A stretch of 64,000 nt of DNA from an uncultured Pelagibacteraceae bacterium (GTDB lineage: Bacteria > Pseudomonadota > Alphaproteobacteria > Pelagibacterales > Pelagibacteraceae), in the NCBI GenBank assembly GCA_902622245.1, contig CACNPC010000001.1, positions 248,001-312,000 of the forward strand, given 5' to 3'. The notes beneath the pieces are model-generated. The model was not told the DNA's origin. It ran no database searches and was given only the letters and a program-made list of their open reading frames with translations. Position 1 is the stretch's first letter, and the number at the start of each line of letters is the position of its first letter. Positions 29,194 to 37,956 of this stretch are shown here, in pieces. Position numbers and translations under genes: made by a program.

Positions 29194-29640
29194 TTATGAA
29201 ACAGAAGTATTTGTGCTATTTTTTTTGACAAAGTCTTCTATTTCTAAAGTTACTTTGTCTATTAAATTTTCATAACTTATTTTGTAGTTTTCAATATCAT
29301 TCTCAAGTTCTTCTTGTGTTGAGCTTAAATTTTTAATTTCATTTTCTTTTCCATCTTTGTACTGATAAACTAAAGATTTTAATTCTTTAAATTTTTCTTT
29401 TAATTCTTTAAGCTCTTTTTTTTGCGCGTCTACTTTTTTTTTGGTTTCAAAATACTCATCCATGACTTTTATAGAAGATATTAGTAATAATTTATTCTCT
29501 CCGATATTTCCAAGGTCAAATTTTAGATCATTAAATTTTTTATTTAAACTCAATGATAATTCTTCCAAATGTTCCTCTTGACCATCTTCACAAGATAATA
29601 AATATTCTTTACCATTAAATTTTATATTTACATTTGCCAT
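29194..29640 (-). CDS. zapA: Cell division protein ZapA
   Basis: Z-ring associated protein that bundles FtsZ filaments. The N-terminal ZapA domain is seen in ANVNIKFNGKEYLLSCEDGQ and the following LSLNKKFNDLKFDLGNIGEN with LLLISSIKVMDEYFE; the C-terminal half is a long coiled coil (about 75-140). 148 residues, longer than E. coli ZapA (109) because of the extended coil. It overlaps the upstream coiled-coil gene by 13 nt. Confidence 0.87.
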   Translation of the reverse strand: MANVNIKFNGKEYLLSCEDGQEEHLEELSLSLNKKFNDLKFDLGNIGENKLLLISSIKVMDEYFETKKKVDAQKKELKELKEKFKELKSLVYQYKDGKENEIKNLSSTQEELENDIENYKISYENLIDKVTLEIEDFVKKNSTNTSVS

Positions 29641-29951
29641 TTATCTAATTCTTCCAATAAATTATCTGTTTCTTGATTTAATTCATCAATTTTTTCATTA
29701 AATTGATTTTCTTTTCTTTTTGAAGTTTCGTAATCCTTTTTTAATTCATTTATTTGACTTCTAAGTTTTAAGTTTTCTTCTTCTAAGTTTTGGAGAGATG
29801 TAGTTAACTGTTTTTTTTCAATTTCTAATTGATTTTTTTGATCTTTTAAAATTGCAACTTTATCAAATTCTTCATTATGTTGAATGTTTATCTCTCCTAA
29901 TTTTTTTAGAGTATCCTTTAATTTTTTTTCTTTTTCATCAATGTTTTTCAT
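29628..29951 (-). CDS. Small coiled-coil protein next to zapA (DUF4164/ZapB-like)
   Basis: About 107 residues, nearly entirely a charged Glu/Lys/Leu coiled coil (heptads from about 10 to 95), no membrane segment. The start chosen is the ATG at 29951 (MKNIDEKEKKLKD); an upstream ATG at 29981 would add ten hydrophobic residues that break the coil pattern. Alphaproteobacteria often carry a DUF4164 coiled-coil gene before zapA, and ZapB is a functional analogue, so a Z-ring role is plausible from context; sequence alone proves only the coil. Confidence 0.7.
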   Translation of the reverse strand: MKNIDEKEKKLKDTLKKLGEINIQHNEEFDKVAILKDQKNQLEIEKKQLTTSLQNLEEENLKLRSQINELKKDYETSKRKENQFNEKIDELNQETDNLLEELDKWQM

Positions 29952-30003
29952 ATATATATCTATATTAATAAATTGAATCACCTAAGTCTAGATAGGATAC
30001 TTT

Positions 30004-31959
30004 TTGAAAAATATAGAAAAAAATTTATCAAATGCTATTCGTTTTTTATCAATGGATGCGGTTCAAAATGCTAATTCTGGTCACCCAGGTATGCCAATGG
30101 GAATGGCTGATGTTGCAACAATTTTATTTAAATATTTTCTAAAATTTAATCCAAAAAACCCAAACTGGCTTAATAGAGACAGATTTATTTTATCAGCTGG
30201 ACATGGATCAATGTTACTTTACTCGCTTTTGTACTTGACTGGGTATAAAAGTGTATCACTTAACGACATCAAGAAATTTAGACAACTAAATTCAATTTGT
30301 GCTGGGCACCCAGAGTATCACCCAAACTCAGGTATTGAAACAACAACTGGTCCTTTAGGTCAAGGAATTGCAAATTCTGTAGGTTTTGCAATTGCAGAAG
30401 AAATTTTAAAAAAAAAATTAGGTAAAAATTTAATTAATCACAAAACCTATGTCTTGGCTGGTGATGGGTGCCTTATGGAAGGAATAAGTCATGAAGCAAT
30501 GAGTTTAGCCGGTCACCTTAGGCTTAATAATCTTATAATGCTTTTTGATAATAATTCTATTTCAATAGATGGTCCCACTAGTTTGGCAGTCTCAGATGAC
30601 TATAAAAACAGATTTAAAAGCTATGGATGGAATTATATTTTGATCAATGGTCACAATTACAGAGAAATTTATAATGCTTTAAAAAAAGCGCAAACATCAA
30701 AAAAACCGACTGTGATTTCGTGTAAAACAAAAATAGGATTTGGATCTCCAAATAAAGGTGGAAAGGCCTCTTCTCATGGAAGTCCTCTTGGAATAGATGA
30801 AATTAATTTAGTTAGAAAAAAATTAGATTGGGATTATAAACCATTTAAAATACCTCAAAGAGTCTTAATTGATTGGAGAAAAATTGGAAAAAAAGGTGTC
30901 AAAAAAGAAAAAATATGGAATAAAACTTTTAGCAAACACAAACAAAAATTTAAGAGTATTATAAAAAATAAATTCTCGAGTTCAATTATAAAACAAAAAA
31001 AAAATGCAATAAGAAATTTTAAGACTATAGCTACAAGAAAATCCTCAGAAGAGTTTTTATCAGCTATATTAAAAGAGAGAAATACTTTGATTGGTGGCTC
31101 TGCTGATTTAGCGGGATCAAACAATACAAAAACTAAGTTACATAAAATTATTAATTCAAGTAACTTTGGTGGTAATTATATTCACTATGGTGTTAGGGAA
31201 CACGCAATGAGTGGAATAATGAATGGATTAGCTCTTCATAGTAATTTTATTCCTTATGGAGGTACTTTTTTAATATTTTCAGACTATTGCAAACCTTCAA
31301 TAAGACTTTCTGCTATAATGAAACAGAAGGTAATTTATATAATGACACATGACTCAATAGGACTTGGAGAAGATGGACCTACGCATCAACCAGTAGAGCA
31401 ACTTGCTGCTTTAAGATCTATTCCAAATTTAAATGTTTTAAGGCCAGCAGATCAAACTGAAACAATTGAATGCTGGGATATTGCTTTAAACAGCAACAAA
31501 ACACCTAGCATATTAGCTTTAACTAGACAAAACTTAAAACCCATAAGAAAGAGTTTTAGCAAAAAAAATCAATGCTCTATGGGAGCTTACGAAGTTTTAA
31601 GGACTGGAAAAAATATAAATTTAACTATTTTAGCCTCAGGATCAGAGGTTAATCTTGCAATTGAGACTAGTCATAAATTGGCCAAACAAAAAATTTATTC
31701 AAAAGTAATATCAATGCCTTGCCAAGAAATTTTTGACAAACAAAACAAGAGCTATAAAGATAAAATTTTAAAAGAAAGCAAAAACACTTTTTCAATTGAG
31801 GCAGGATCAAATATGTCTTGGGAAAAATATATTGAAAAGGGCTTGTCTTTTTCAATAGAAGACTTTGGTAAAAGTGCTCCTTATAAAAAAGTATACGATC
31901 ATTTTGGTTTAAGTAGTGAAAAAATTAGTAAAAAAATTAAATTTTATTTAAAGAAATGA
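30004..31959 (+). CDS. tkt: Transketolase
   Basis: Thiamine-diphosphate enzyme of the pentose phosphate pathway transferring two-carbon ketol units. The 651-residue protein has SGHPGMPMGMA, the ThDP motif beginning GDGCLMEGISHEA, YGVREHAMSGIMNGLALH and HDSIGLGEDGPTHQP, all canonical. The start is TTG at 30004, supported by an AGGA Shine-Dalgarno at 29994-29997 with 6-base spacing. It heads a plus-strand chain tkt-gap-pgk-fba with 0-4 nt junctions, suggesting an operon for triose/sugar-phosphate flow, probably gluconeogenic. Confidence 0.96.
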   Translation: MKNIEKNLSNAIRFLSMDAVQNANSGHPGMPMGMADVATILFKYFLKFNPKNPNWLNRDRFILSAGHGSMLLYSLLYLTGYKSVSLNDIKKFRQLNSICAGHPEYHPNSGIETTTGPLGQGIANSVGFAIAEEILKKKLGKNLINHKTYVLAGDGCLMEGISHEAMSLAGHLRLNNLIMLFDNNSISIDGPTSLAVSDDYKNRFKSYGWNYILINGHNYREIYNALKKAQTSKKPTVISCKTKIGFGSPNKGGKASSHGSPLGIDEINLVRKKLDWDYKPFKIPQRVLIDWRKIGKKGVKKEKIWNKTFSKHKQKFKSIIKNKFSSSIIKQKKNAIRNFKTIATRKSSEEFLSAILKERNTLIGGSADLAGSNNTKTKLHKIINSSNFGGNYIHYGVREHAMSGIMNGLALHSNFIPYGGTFLIFSDYCKPSIRLSAIMKQKVIYIMTHDSIGLGEDGPTHQPVEQLAALRSIPNLNVLRPADQTETIECWDIALNSNKTPSILALTRQNLKPIRKSFSKKNQCSMGAYEVLRTGKNINLTILASGSEVNLAIETSHKLAKQKIYSKVISMPCQEIFDKQNKSYKDKILKESKNTFSIEAGSNMSWEKYIEKGLSFSIEDFGKSAPYKKVYDHFGLSSEKISKKIKFYLKK

Positions 31960-32963
31960 CAATAAAAGTTGGTATTAACGGTATGGGTAGAATTGGCAGA
32001 ATGATTATGAGGTCAATTTATGAAAATTATAAAGGTAAAATAATTATCAAACATATTAATAATAGATCGAGCTCTGAAATTTGTGCAAATTTATTAAAAT
32101 ATGATTCAATTCATGGTAATTTTAGTTCTCTAGTAAAATCTGGAGGAAATTACATAAAAATAAATAAAGAAAAAATATCTTACACGCAACACTCTATGAT
32201 TAATGACATAAAGTGGAAAAAATATGGTGTAGATTATGTTTTTGAGTGCACAGGTAAGTTTAACTCTAAAGATCAATTACTACCACATATAGAAAATGGG
32301 GTAAAAAAAGTTATTGTATCGGCTCCATGTAAAATGGCAGATAAAACTATAGTTTTTGGCGTTAATCATAAGAAGATCAACAAGAATGATAGGATTATTT
32401 CAGCAGCTTCTTGCACAACAAATTGCTTAGCTCCTGTTGCAGACGTAATTAATAAAAATTTTATAATTCTTAATGGTTTTATGACAACCATACATGCTTT
32501 TACAAGCGATCAAAGAATATTAGATAATTCTCACAAAGATCCAAGAAGAGCGAGATCTGCAAGTCAATCAATTGTACCCACATCTACTGGTGCATCAAAA
32601 GCTATTGGTGAGATTATACCATCATTAAAAGGCAAATTAGAGGGGATAGCAATGAGAGTGCCAACACCAAATGTTTCATTAATAGAATTTATATTCAATG
32701 TAAAAAAAAATATTACCTTAAAAAAATTAAATAACTCTTTATTTTCAGCTTCTAAAACAAAACTTAAAAATATTCTAAATGTTACAGATGAGAAGCTAGT
32801 CTCAGTTGATTTTAATCACAACAGTGCGTCTGCAATCATAGACTCTTCACTTACTAATGTAGTTGGTAATAAAATGGGTAAAATTTCAGCTTGGTATGAT
32901 AATGAGTGGGGTTTCTCGAATAGAATGTGTGATATTGCTATTTATGCAAGCAAGATCAAGTAA
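31956..32963 (+). CDS. gap: Glyceraldehyde-3-phosphate dehydrogenase
   Basis: Interconverts glyceraldehyde 3-phosphate and 1,3-bisphosphoglycerate. The 335-residue protein has the Rossmann motif GINGMGRIGR, catalytic Cys153 in AASCTTNC, PTSTGASKAIG and the final WYDNEWGFSNRM. At the end of the second beta strand, where NAD-specific enzymes have IND, it has INNR (Asn36), and the S-loop reads DNSHKDPRRARSA; both are changes seen in enzymes that accept NADP. It overlaps tkt by 4 nt and abuts pgk by 1 nt. Confidence 0.95.
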   Translation: MTIKVGINGMGRIGRMIMRSIYENYKGKIIIKHINNRSSSEICANLLKYDSIHGNFSSLVKSGGNYIKINKEKISYTQHSMINDIKWKKYGVDYVFECTGKFNSKDQLLPHIENGVKKVIVSAPCKMADKTIVFGVNHKKINKNDRIISAASCTTNCLAPVADVINKNFIILNGFMTTIHAFTSDQRILDNSHKDPRRARSASQSIVPTSTGASKAIGEIIPSLKGKLEGIAMRVPTPNVSLIEFIFNVKKNITLKKLNNSLFSASKTKLKNILNVTDEKLVSVDFNHNSASAIIDSSLTNVVGNKMGKISAWYDNEWGFSNRMCDIAIYASKIK

Positions 32964-34135
32964 TGAAATCAATTGAAAATTTAGGAAATATTGAAAATAG
33001 AAGTGTAATTTTAAGACTCGATTTAAATGTTCCAATAAAAAATGGAAAAATAACAGATTCTAACCGGATTGATAAGGTTATGCCTACGCTAGAATTTTTA
33101 TTAAAAAAAAAAGCAAAGATTATAATAATTTCTCATGTTGGAAGACCTAAAGGCAAAATAGTCAATGAACTTTCACTGGAACCAGTATTAATATATTTAA
33201 AAGATAAATTAAAAAAAAAAATTTCACTAGTTAAAGAAAATATTTTTAATTTAGATAAAAAGGATATTTTTAAGAATACAAATGAAAAACTAGCATTAAT
33301 AGAAAATATTAGATTTTATCCTGAAGAAGAGTCTAATGATGAAAATTTTTCACAAAAATTAGCCAGTTTGGGGGAAATATATGTTAATGATGCATTTTCA
33401 TGTTCTCATAGAAACCATGCATCTGTATCTAAAATAACCAAATACATACCATCTTATAGTGGATTTCAAATTAACTCAGAAGTAGATGCTCTCAATAAAA
33501 TAACATCAGAAATAACAAAACCTGTAACATGTATAATCGGAGGTTCTAAAATTTCTTCGAAAATTAATATAATTAAAAATCTAATACCAAGATTTAATAA
33601 TATTATAATTGTTGGAGCTATGGCAAATAATATATTTAAATTTCAGGGTCTAAACATTGGTAACTCTATTTATGAGAAAGGCATTGGTAATATAATTCAA
33701 GAAATTTTTTTATATGCTGAAAAAAATAATTGTAAAATCTACTTTCCAAAAGATGCTAAGACTGGAAAAAAATTAAACGATACATCTGTTGAAAAAGATT
33801 TAAGAGATATCGAAAACGATGACATTATTCTAGACGTAGGATCAAAAACTTTAGTAGAAATAAAAAAAATTATTGATGTCTCTTCAACTATACTATGGAA
33901 TGGGCCGCTAGGTTACTTCGAGAATCAGCATTTTTCACAAGGAAGCTATGAAGTAGCAAAATATATTGCAAGTAAAGGTGAAAAAATTTTTTCTGTAGTT
34001 GGGGGTGGTGATACAGTGGCAGTAATTAATTCACTAAAGATAAACAAAAAATTTAATTTTGTTTCAACTGCAGGTGGAGCTTTTCTAGAATATCTTGAAG
34101 GTAAAGATCTGCCTGGTATAAAAGCATTAAACTAA
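32963..34135 (+). CDS. pgk: Phosphoglycerate kinase
   Basis: Reversible phosphate transfer between 1,3-bisphosphoglycerate and ADP. The 390-residue protein has LRLDLNVPIKNGKITDSNRI, ISHVGRPKGK, ENIRFYPEEESND, a central hinge, and the C-terminal VVGGGDTVAVIN with STAGGAFLEYLEG. It is complete and shares one base with gap. The following aldolase starts immediately after its stop. Codon use is strongly A/T-biased, like its neighbours. Confidence 0.97.
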   Translation: MKSIENLGNIENRSVILRLDLNVPIKNGKITDSNRIDKVMPTLEFLLKKKAKIIIISHVGRPKGKIVNELSLEPVLIYLKDKLKKKISLVKENIFNLDKKDIFKNTNEKLALIENIRFYPEEESNDENFSQKLASLGEIYVNDAFSCSHRNHASVSKITKYIPSYSGFQINSEVDALNKITSEITKPVTCIIGGSKISSKINIIKNLIPRFNNIIIVGAMANNIFKFQGLNIGNSIYEKGIGNIIQEIFLYAEKNNCKIYFPKDAKTGKKLNDTSVEKDLRDIENDDIILDVGSKTLVEIKKIIDVSSTILWNGPLGYFENQHFSQGSYEVAKYIASKGEKIFSVVGGGDTVAVINSLKINKKFNFVSTAGGAFLEYLEGKDLPGIKALN

Positions 34136-35149
34136 ATGTCTGAACTACGCAAAATTGCTCTACAAATATTATCAAAAGGCAAAGGTATTCTAGCAGCTGA
34201 TGAAAGCACAGCTACAATGACAAAAAGATTAAATTCAGTTAACATAAAATCTAACGAAACTAATAGATTAATTTTTAGAGAAATTTTATTTTCATCTTCA
34301 TCAGTGAAAGAATGTATAGGTGGAGTTATACTTTACGATGAAACGTTGAGACAAAAAACTTCATCAGGAAAAACTATACCAGACCTAATTAACTCGAGTG
34401 GATCTTTAGCAGGAATAAAAGTTGATACTGGAGCAAAAGTTTTAGCAGGTTCTAAAGAAGAAAAAGTTACAGAAGGTTTAGATGGTTTAAGAGAAAGACT
34501 AAAAGATTATTATAATCTTGGTGCAAGATTTACAAAATGGAGAGGAGTCTTTTCAATTTCAGATAAATATCCAAGCAATCTGTCAATTTCTGTGAATGCT
34601 CACGCCTTAGCTAGATACGCTGCATTAGTTCAAGAAGCTGGTATGGTACCTATTATTGAGCCAGAAGTTTTAATGGATGGAGGACATTCTGCTGAAGTTT
34701 GTTTAAAAAAAACGTCAGAAGTAATTAAAAGATGCTACGAAGAATTAGAATTAAATAAAGTAGATTTAAAAGGGACAATTTTAAAGCCAAACATGATCCT
34801 GCCTGGTAGTAAATCAGATAATAAAATTTCAAATGAAGAAACTGCTGAGCTTACTTTAAGATGTTTGAAAGATAGTGTGCCATCAGAAGTGCCTGGAATA
34901 GCTTTTCTTTCTGGTGGTCAAACTGAAATAGAGGCAACAGCCAATCTTAATCAAATAAATATTAAAAATGATACAAATTTTATAATTACTTATTCCTATG
35001 GAAGAGCTCTACAACAAAGCGCCTTAGAATTTTGGTCTAAGGATATTAGTAATAAAGTTGGAACCCAAAAGATATTTGATCATAGAGCTAAAATGTGCAC
35101 TCTTGCTGCTCAAGGGAAATGGTCTAAAAATCTTGAAAATCCTAAATAA
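34136..35149 (+). CDS. fba: Fructose-bisphosphate aldolase, class I
   Basis: Schiff-base aldolase joining dihydroxyacetone phosphate and glyceraldehyde 3-phosphate. The 337-residue protein shows the animal/plant-like class I pattern: ILAADESTATMTKRL near residue 19, FTKWRGVFSI, and the Schiff-base lysine in GTILKPNMILPG, with FLSGGQTEIEAT after it. It is a metal-free enzyme, in contrast to the zinc-requiring class II type. It begins directly after the pgk stop and overlaps the thiE-like gene. Confidence 0.95.
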   Translation: MSELRKIALQILSKGKGILAADESTATMTKRLNSVNIKSNETNRLIFREILFSSSSVKECIGGVILYDETLRQKTSSGKTIPDLINSSGSLAGIKVDTGAKVLAGSKEEKVTEGLDGLRERLKDYYNLGARFTKWRGVFSISDKYPSNLSISVNAHALARYAALVQEAGMVPIIEPEVLMDGGHSAEVCLKKTSEVIKRCYEELELNKVDLKGTILKPNMILPGSKSDNKISNEETAELTLRCLKDSVPSEVPGIAFLSGGQTEIEATANLNQINIKNDTNFIITYSYGRALQQSALEFWSKDISNKVGTQKIFDHRAKMCTLAAQGKWSKNLENPK

Positions 35150-35750
35150 AAAATTTGTATATCTAATTTCGCCAAATAAAATTAAGCACAATTCTTTTTT
35201 TGTTAATTTAAACTTAATTTTAAAAACTAATAAAGTAAGTTTTTTTCAACTAAGACTAAAAAATGAAAATTTAGAAAAAAAAATCTTAATTGCAAAAAAG
35301 ATAAAAAAAATTTGTAAAAAAAACAAGGTTAAATTTATAATAAATGATGATCCATATATAGCTTTGAAAGTTAATGCTGATGGCTGTCATTTAGGTCAGA
35401 AAGATATGAATATAAAAAAAGCAAAAAAAATTTTGAAGAATAAATATATAGGCATCACATGTCATAATTCATTAAGACTAGCAAAAATTGCATCTTTAAA
35501 TGGTGCTAATTATGTTGCTGTTGGGGCCTTTTACAAAACAAAAACAAAAAAAGTGATACATAAGGCTAATATTAAAGTCCTAAAAAAAATTAAAAAGTCT
35601 GTAAATTTACCAGTTGTGGCTATTGGAGGGATAAATGAAAAAAATTATAAAAATCTATTATTGAATAAAGCTGATTTTTTAGCTATCTCAAGCTACATTT
35701 GGAATAATAAAAAATTTAAACCAATCCAAGCTATTGAAATTTTAAAATGA
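35133..35750 (+). CDS. thiE: Thiamine phosphate synthase-like protein
   Basis: TIM-barrel enzyme predicted to join HMP-PP and thiazole phosphate. Family blocks are KFIINDDPYIALKVNADGCHL, GQKDMNIKKAKKIL, the ITCHNSLRLA equivalent of the STH motif, ANYVAVGAFYKTKTKK and VVAIGGINEKN. The frame is open to an ATG at 35058 inside fba (92-nt overlap); I prefer the TTG at 35133 (KILNKKFVYLIS), overlapping by 17 nt, where the barrel begins. Several motifs are divergent (THS reads CHN, GPIFPT reads GAFYKT), so a regulator of the TenI type is an alternative. With ThiD in this window it fits a thiamine pathway fed by scavenged HMP. Confidence 0.8.
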   Translation: MKILNKKFVYLISPNKIKHNSFFVNLNLILKTNKVSFFQLRLKNENLEKKILIAKKIKKICKKNKVKFIINDDPYIALKVNADGCHLGQKDMNIKKAKKILKNKYIGITCHNSLRLAKIASLNGANYVAVGAFYKTKTKKVIHKANIKVLKKIKKSVNLPVVAIGGINEKNYKNLLLNKADFLAISSYIWNNKKFKPIQAIEILK

Positions 35751-36307
35751 AAATCAACGCCACAGAAATTAGAGTAGGTATGATTATAGAGCATAAAGAT
35801 GATTTATGGGAAATTCTGAAAACAAATCATGTTAAACCTGGTAAGGGTGGAGCATTCGCTCAAGTTGAGATGAAAAGTTTGAATAAAAATACCAAGTTAA
35901 ATGAAAGATTTCGATCTAGCGAAACAATAGAGAAAGCCTCATTAGAGGAATTAAAATATAATTTTTTATACAAAGACGAAAATGATTTTTACTTTATGAA
36001 TCCTGAAACTTTTGATCAGATTAATTTAAATAAAAGTATTGTGGGAGAAAAAGGTAAGCTTCTTTCTGAAAACTTAGAAGTAAGTATAAATTTCCATAAT
36101 GAAAAACCCTTAAATATAAATCTACCTAATCAAATCATTTGTAAAATTGAGACAACAGATGCTGCTATTAAAGGGCAAACAGTTTCTTCTTCTTATAAAC
36201 CTGCAACCCTCGAAAATGGTTTAAATATACAAGTACCTCCGTTTATTGAAAGTGGAGATACTGTGATAATAGATACTAGAACAATGGAGTATATAAAAAA
36301 AGTTTAA
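35747..36307 (+). CDS. efp: Elongation factor P
   Basis: tRNA-mimic that promotes peptide bond formation at polyproline stalls. The 186 residues consist of three beta-barrel domains; the KOW-like N-terminal domain has the loop VKPGKGGAF with Lys33 at the position that is beta-lysylated in E. coli. No epmA/epmB gene is visible in this window. The C-terminal QVPPFIESGDTVIIDTRTME is typical. It overlaps the thiE-like gene by 4 nt and is followed after 1 base by suhB. Confidence 0.96.
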   Translation: MKINATEIRVGMIIEHKDDLWEILKTNHVKPGKGGAFAQVEMKSLNKNTKLNERFRSSETIEKASLEELKYNFLYKDENDFYFMNPETFDQINLNKSIVGEKGKLLSENLEVSINFHNEKPLNINLPNQIICKIETTDAAIKGQTVSSSYKPATLENGLNIQVPPFIESGDTVIIDTRTMEYIKKV

Positions 36308-36308
36308 A

Positions 36309-37052
36309 ATGAATTCAATCTCACCAAATTTAAATTTAATGATAAAGGCTTCTGAAAAAGCATCAAAAATCATTATAAGAGATTTTGGGGAGTTAGAAAA
36401 TTTGCAGGTATCAAAAAAAGGACCAAAAGATTTTGTAACAAAAACTGATAAAAGAGTGGAAAATATACTGATTGAAGAATTATCAAAAACAAAAAAAAAT
36501 TATTCATTTATTACTGAAGAGACTGGAAAAATAGTCAATAAAAATAAAAATACTTTTTGGGTAATTGACCCAATTGATGGAACTACCAATTTTTTACATG
36601 GTGTACCTCATTTTGCAATATCAATAGCTTTGCTAAAAGATGATGACATAATAAGCGGCTTAATTGTTGATCCAATAAAAAATGAAATATTTTACGCTGA
36701 AAAGAATAGTGGCTCTTTTTTTAATAACTGCAGAATAAGAGTCTCAAAAAAGTCAAATATCGATGAATGTTTATTTGCTTCAAATAATGACGGTATTAAA
36801 TCCATTCATCCCAAATTAAACTTAAGAAATACAGGGTGCGCTGCTTTAGATTTGGCTTATGTTGGTTGTGGAAGACTAGATGGATATTTTCATAATAAAA
36901 TAAATTTATGGGATATTGCTGCTGGAAAAATAATAATTGAAGAGGCTGGAGGTAAAGTCAATGAAATTGATTACTCAAGAAAAAAAATTGACGTAAGAGC
37001 TGCGAATCCAAATATTTATGATAAAATGCTAAACAAATTAGACAACTTTTGA
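36309..37052 (+). CDS. suhB: Inositol monophosphatase family protein (SuhB-like)
   Basis: Mg2+-dependent sugar phosphatase. The 247 residues show the family metal motifs: FITEETG, WVIDPIDGTTNFLHG and near the C-terminus INLWDIAAGKIIIEEAGG. The efp-suhB order is common in alphaproteobacteria. Members act on inositol-1-phosphate or other phosphorylated sugars and SuhB also binds the rRNA antitermination complex in E. coli; which applies here is not shown by the sequence. Confidence 0.92.
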   Translation: MNSISPNLNLMIKASEKASKIIIRDFGELENLQVSKKGPKDFVTKTDKRVENILIEELSKTKKNYSFITEETGKIVNKNKNTFWVIDPIDGTTNFLHGVPHFAISIALLKDDDIISGLIVDPIKNEIFYAEKNSGSFFNNCRIRVSKKSNIDECLFASNNDGIKSIHPKLNLRNTGCAALDLAYVGCGRLDGYFHNKINLWDIAAGKIIIEEAGGKVNEIDYSRKKIDVRAANPNIYDKMLNKLDNF

Positions 37053-37053
37053 A

Positions 37054-37081
37054 TTGTTTTTAAAATAATTTTTGTTATAAG
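37054..37081 (+). promoter_or_regulatory. Possible promoter immediately before rpmE
   Basis: TTGTTT (37054-37059), 16 bases, TATAAG (37076-37081) in the 36-base gap between suhB and rpmE. The -10 ends only 7 bases before the rpmE ATG, which would give a nearly leaderless mRNA; the overlapping AAGG (37079-37082) could instead be a Shine-Dalgarno on a longer transcript. The two readings exclude each other, so this is weak. Confidence 0.3.
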
Positions 37082-37088
37082 GCTGGCC

Positions 37089-37319
37089 ATGAAAAAAAAT
37101 ATTCATCCAAAATACCATAAAATAAAGGTGGAGATGACAGATGGAACACATTTTGAGACTATGTCAACTTGGGGTTCTGAGAATGAAGTTTTAAAACTTG
37201 AGATAGACCCTAAATCTCATTCTGCTTGGACTGGTGGAAAACAAAAAATTTTGGATAAAGGAAGAATAAGTAAATTTAATAAAAAATTTCAAAATTTTAG
37301 AACTGATAATAATAAATAA
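37089..37319 (+). CDS. rpmE: 50S ribosomal protein L31 (bL31), zinc-free form
   Basis: Ribosomal protein bridging the subunits at the central protuberance. The 76-residue protein starts [20 protein letters not shown] and contains [14 protein letters not shown], as in alphaproteobacterial L31. It has no cysteine at all, so it lacks the zinc-binding CxxC of the C+ form. Its stop overlaps the start of the TrcR gene by 1 nt. Confidence 0.95.
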   Translation: MKKNIHPKYHKIKVEMTDGTHFETMSTWGSENEVLKLEIDPKSHSAWTGGKQKILDKGRISKFNKKFQNFRTDNNK

Positions 37320-37894
37320 TGTCTAAAGCTCCATTAATGCCAATGGCTACAGCAGTATGGCTAGTCGAAAATACTTCTTTGACTTTTAAACAAATTGCAG
37401 ATTTTTGTAAATTGCATGAAGTTGAAGTACAAGGAATTGCGGATGGTGAAGTGGCAAAAGGAATTGTAGGTTATAATCCAATTATTTCAGGTCAATTGAC
37501 ACAAGAGGAGATAAAATTGTCATCACTAGATGAGGGTAGATCTTTGAATATAATTGACGAAGAAGTTGAAGTAAAAAATTCTCATAATAAAATAAAAAAA
37601 TATATTCCATTATCAAAAAGACAAGATAAGCCTGATTCAGCGCTGTGGCTACTTAAAAACCATTCAATTTTAAAAGATTCCCAAATTGCAAAATTAGTTG
37701 GTATTACAAAGAATTCAGTTAGCTCAATTAGAAGTAAAAGTTATTGGAATTATAATAGTTTGAATGCAAAAGATCCTGTGGCAATGGGATTATTCTCCCA
37801 GAAAGATTTACTTTCAGCTATTGATAGAGCAGAAAGAAGAATTAAAAGAGAAAAGAAAGATAAAGAAAAAATGAATTTATCTAACAAAAATTGA
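37319..37894 (+). CDS. trcR: TrcR/DUF1013 family cell-cycle transcription regulator
   Basis: 191-residue cytoplasmic protein of the alphaproteobacterial DUF1013 family, named TrcR (cell cycle transcriptional regulator) in Caulobacter relatives. Recognisable features are the N-terminal APLMPMATAVWLVENTSLTF, QIADFCKLHEVEVQGIADGE and a second helical repeat KPDSALWLLKNHSILKDSQIA with LVGITKNSVSSIR, which looks like a helix-turn-helix. The two halves share the xxWLxxNxxLxxxQIA pattern, suggesting an internal duplication. It shares a base with rpmE, a linkage typical of alphaproteobacteria. Confidence 0.87.
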   Translation: MSKAPLMPMATAVWLVENTSLTFKQIADFCKLHEVEVQGIADGEVAKGIVGYNPIISGQLTQEEIKLSSLDEGRSLNIIDEEVEVKNSHNKIKKYIPLSKRQDKPDSALWLLKNHSILKDSQIAKLVGITKNSVSSIRSKSYWNYNSLNAKDPVAMGLFSQKDLLSAIDRAERRIKREKKDKEKMNLSNKN

Positions 37895-37919
37895 TTTTAA
37901 AGATATAGACAAATATTAT
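37891..37919 (+). promoter_or_regulatory. Predicted sigma70-type promoter for rpsU
   Basis: TTGATT at 37891-37896 (overlapping the trcR stop codon) and TATTAT at 37914-37919, spaced exactly 17 bases. Expected initiation near 37926 gives a leader of about 30 bases to the GGAGG and start of rpsU. It is the best-scoring pair by eye in this gap and would make rpsU and the downstream tRNA-fMet independently expressed. Confidence 0.5.
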
Positions 37920-37956
37920 TTAAAATGTTAACAAATCGCACTTTTTGGAGGTTGTT

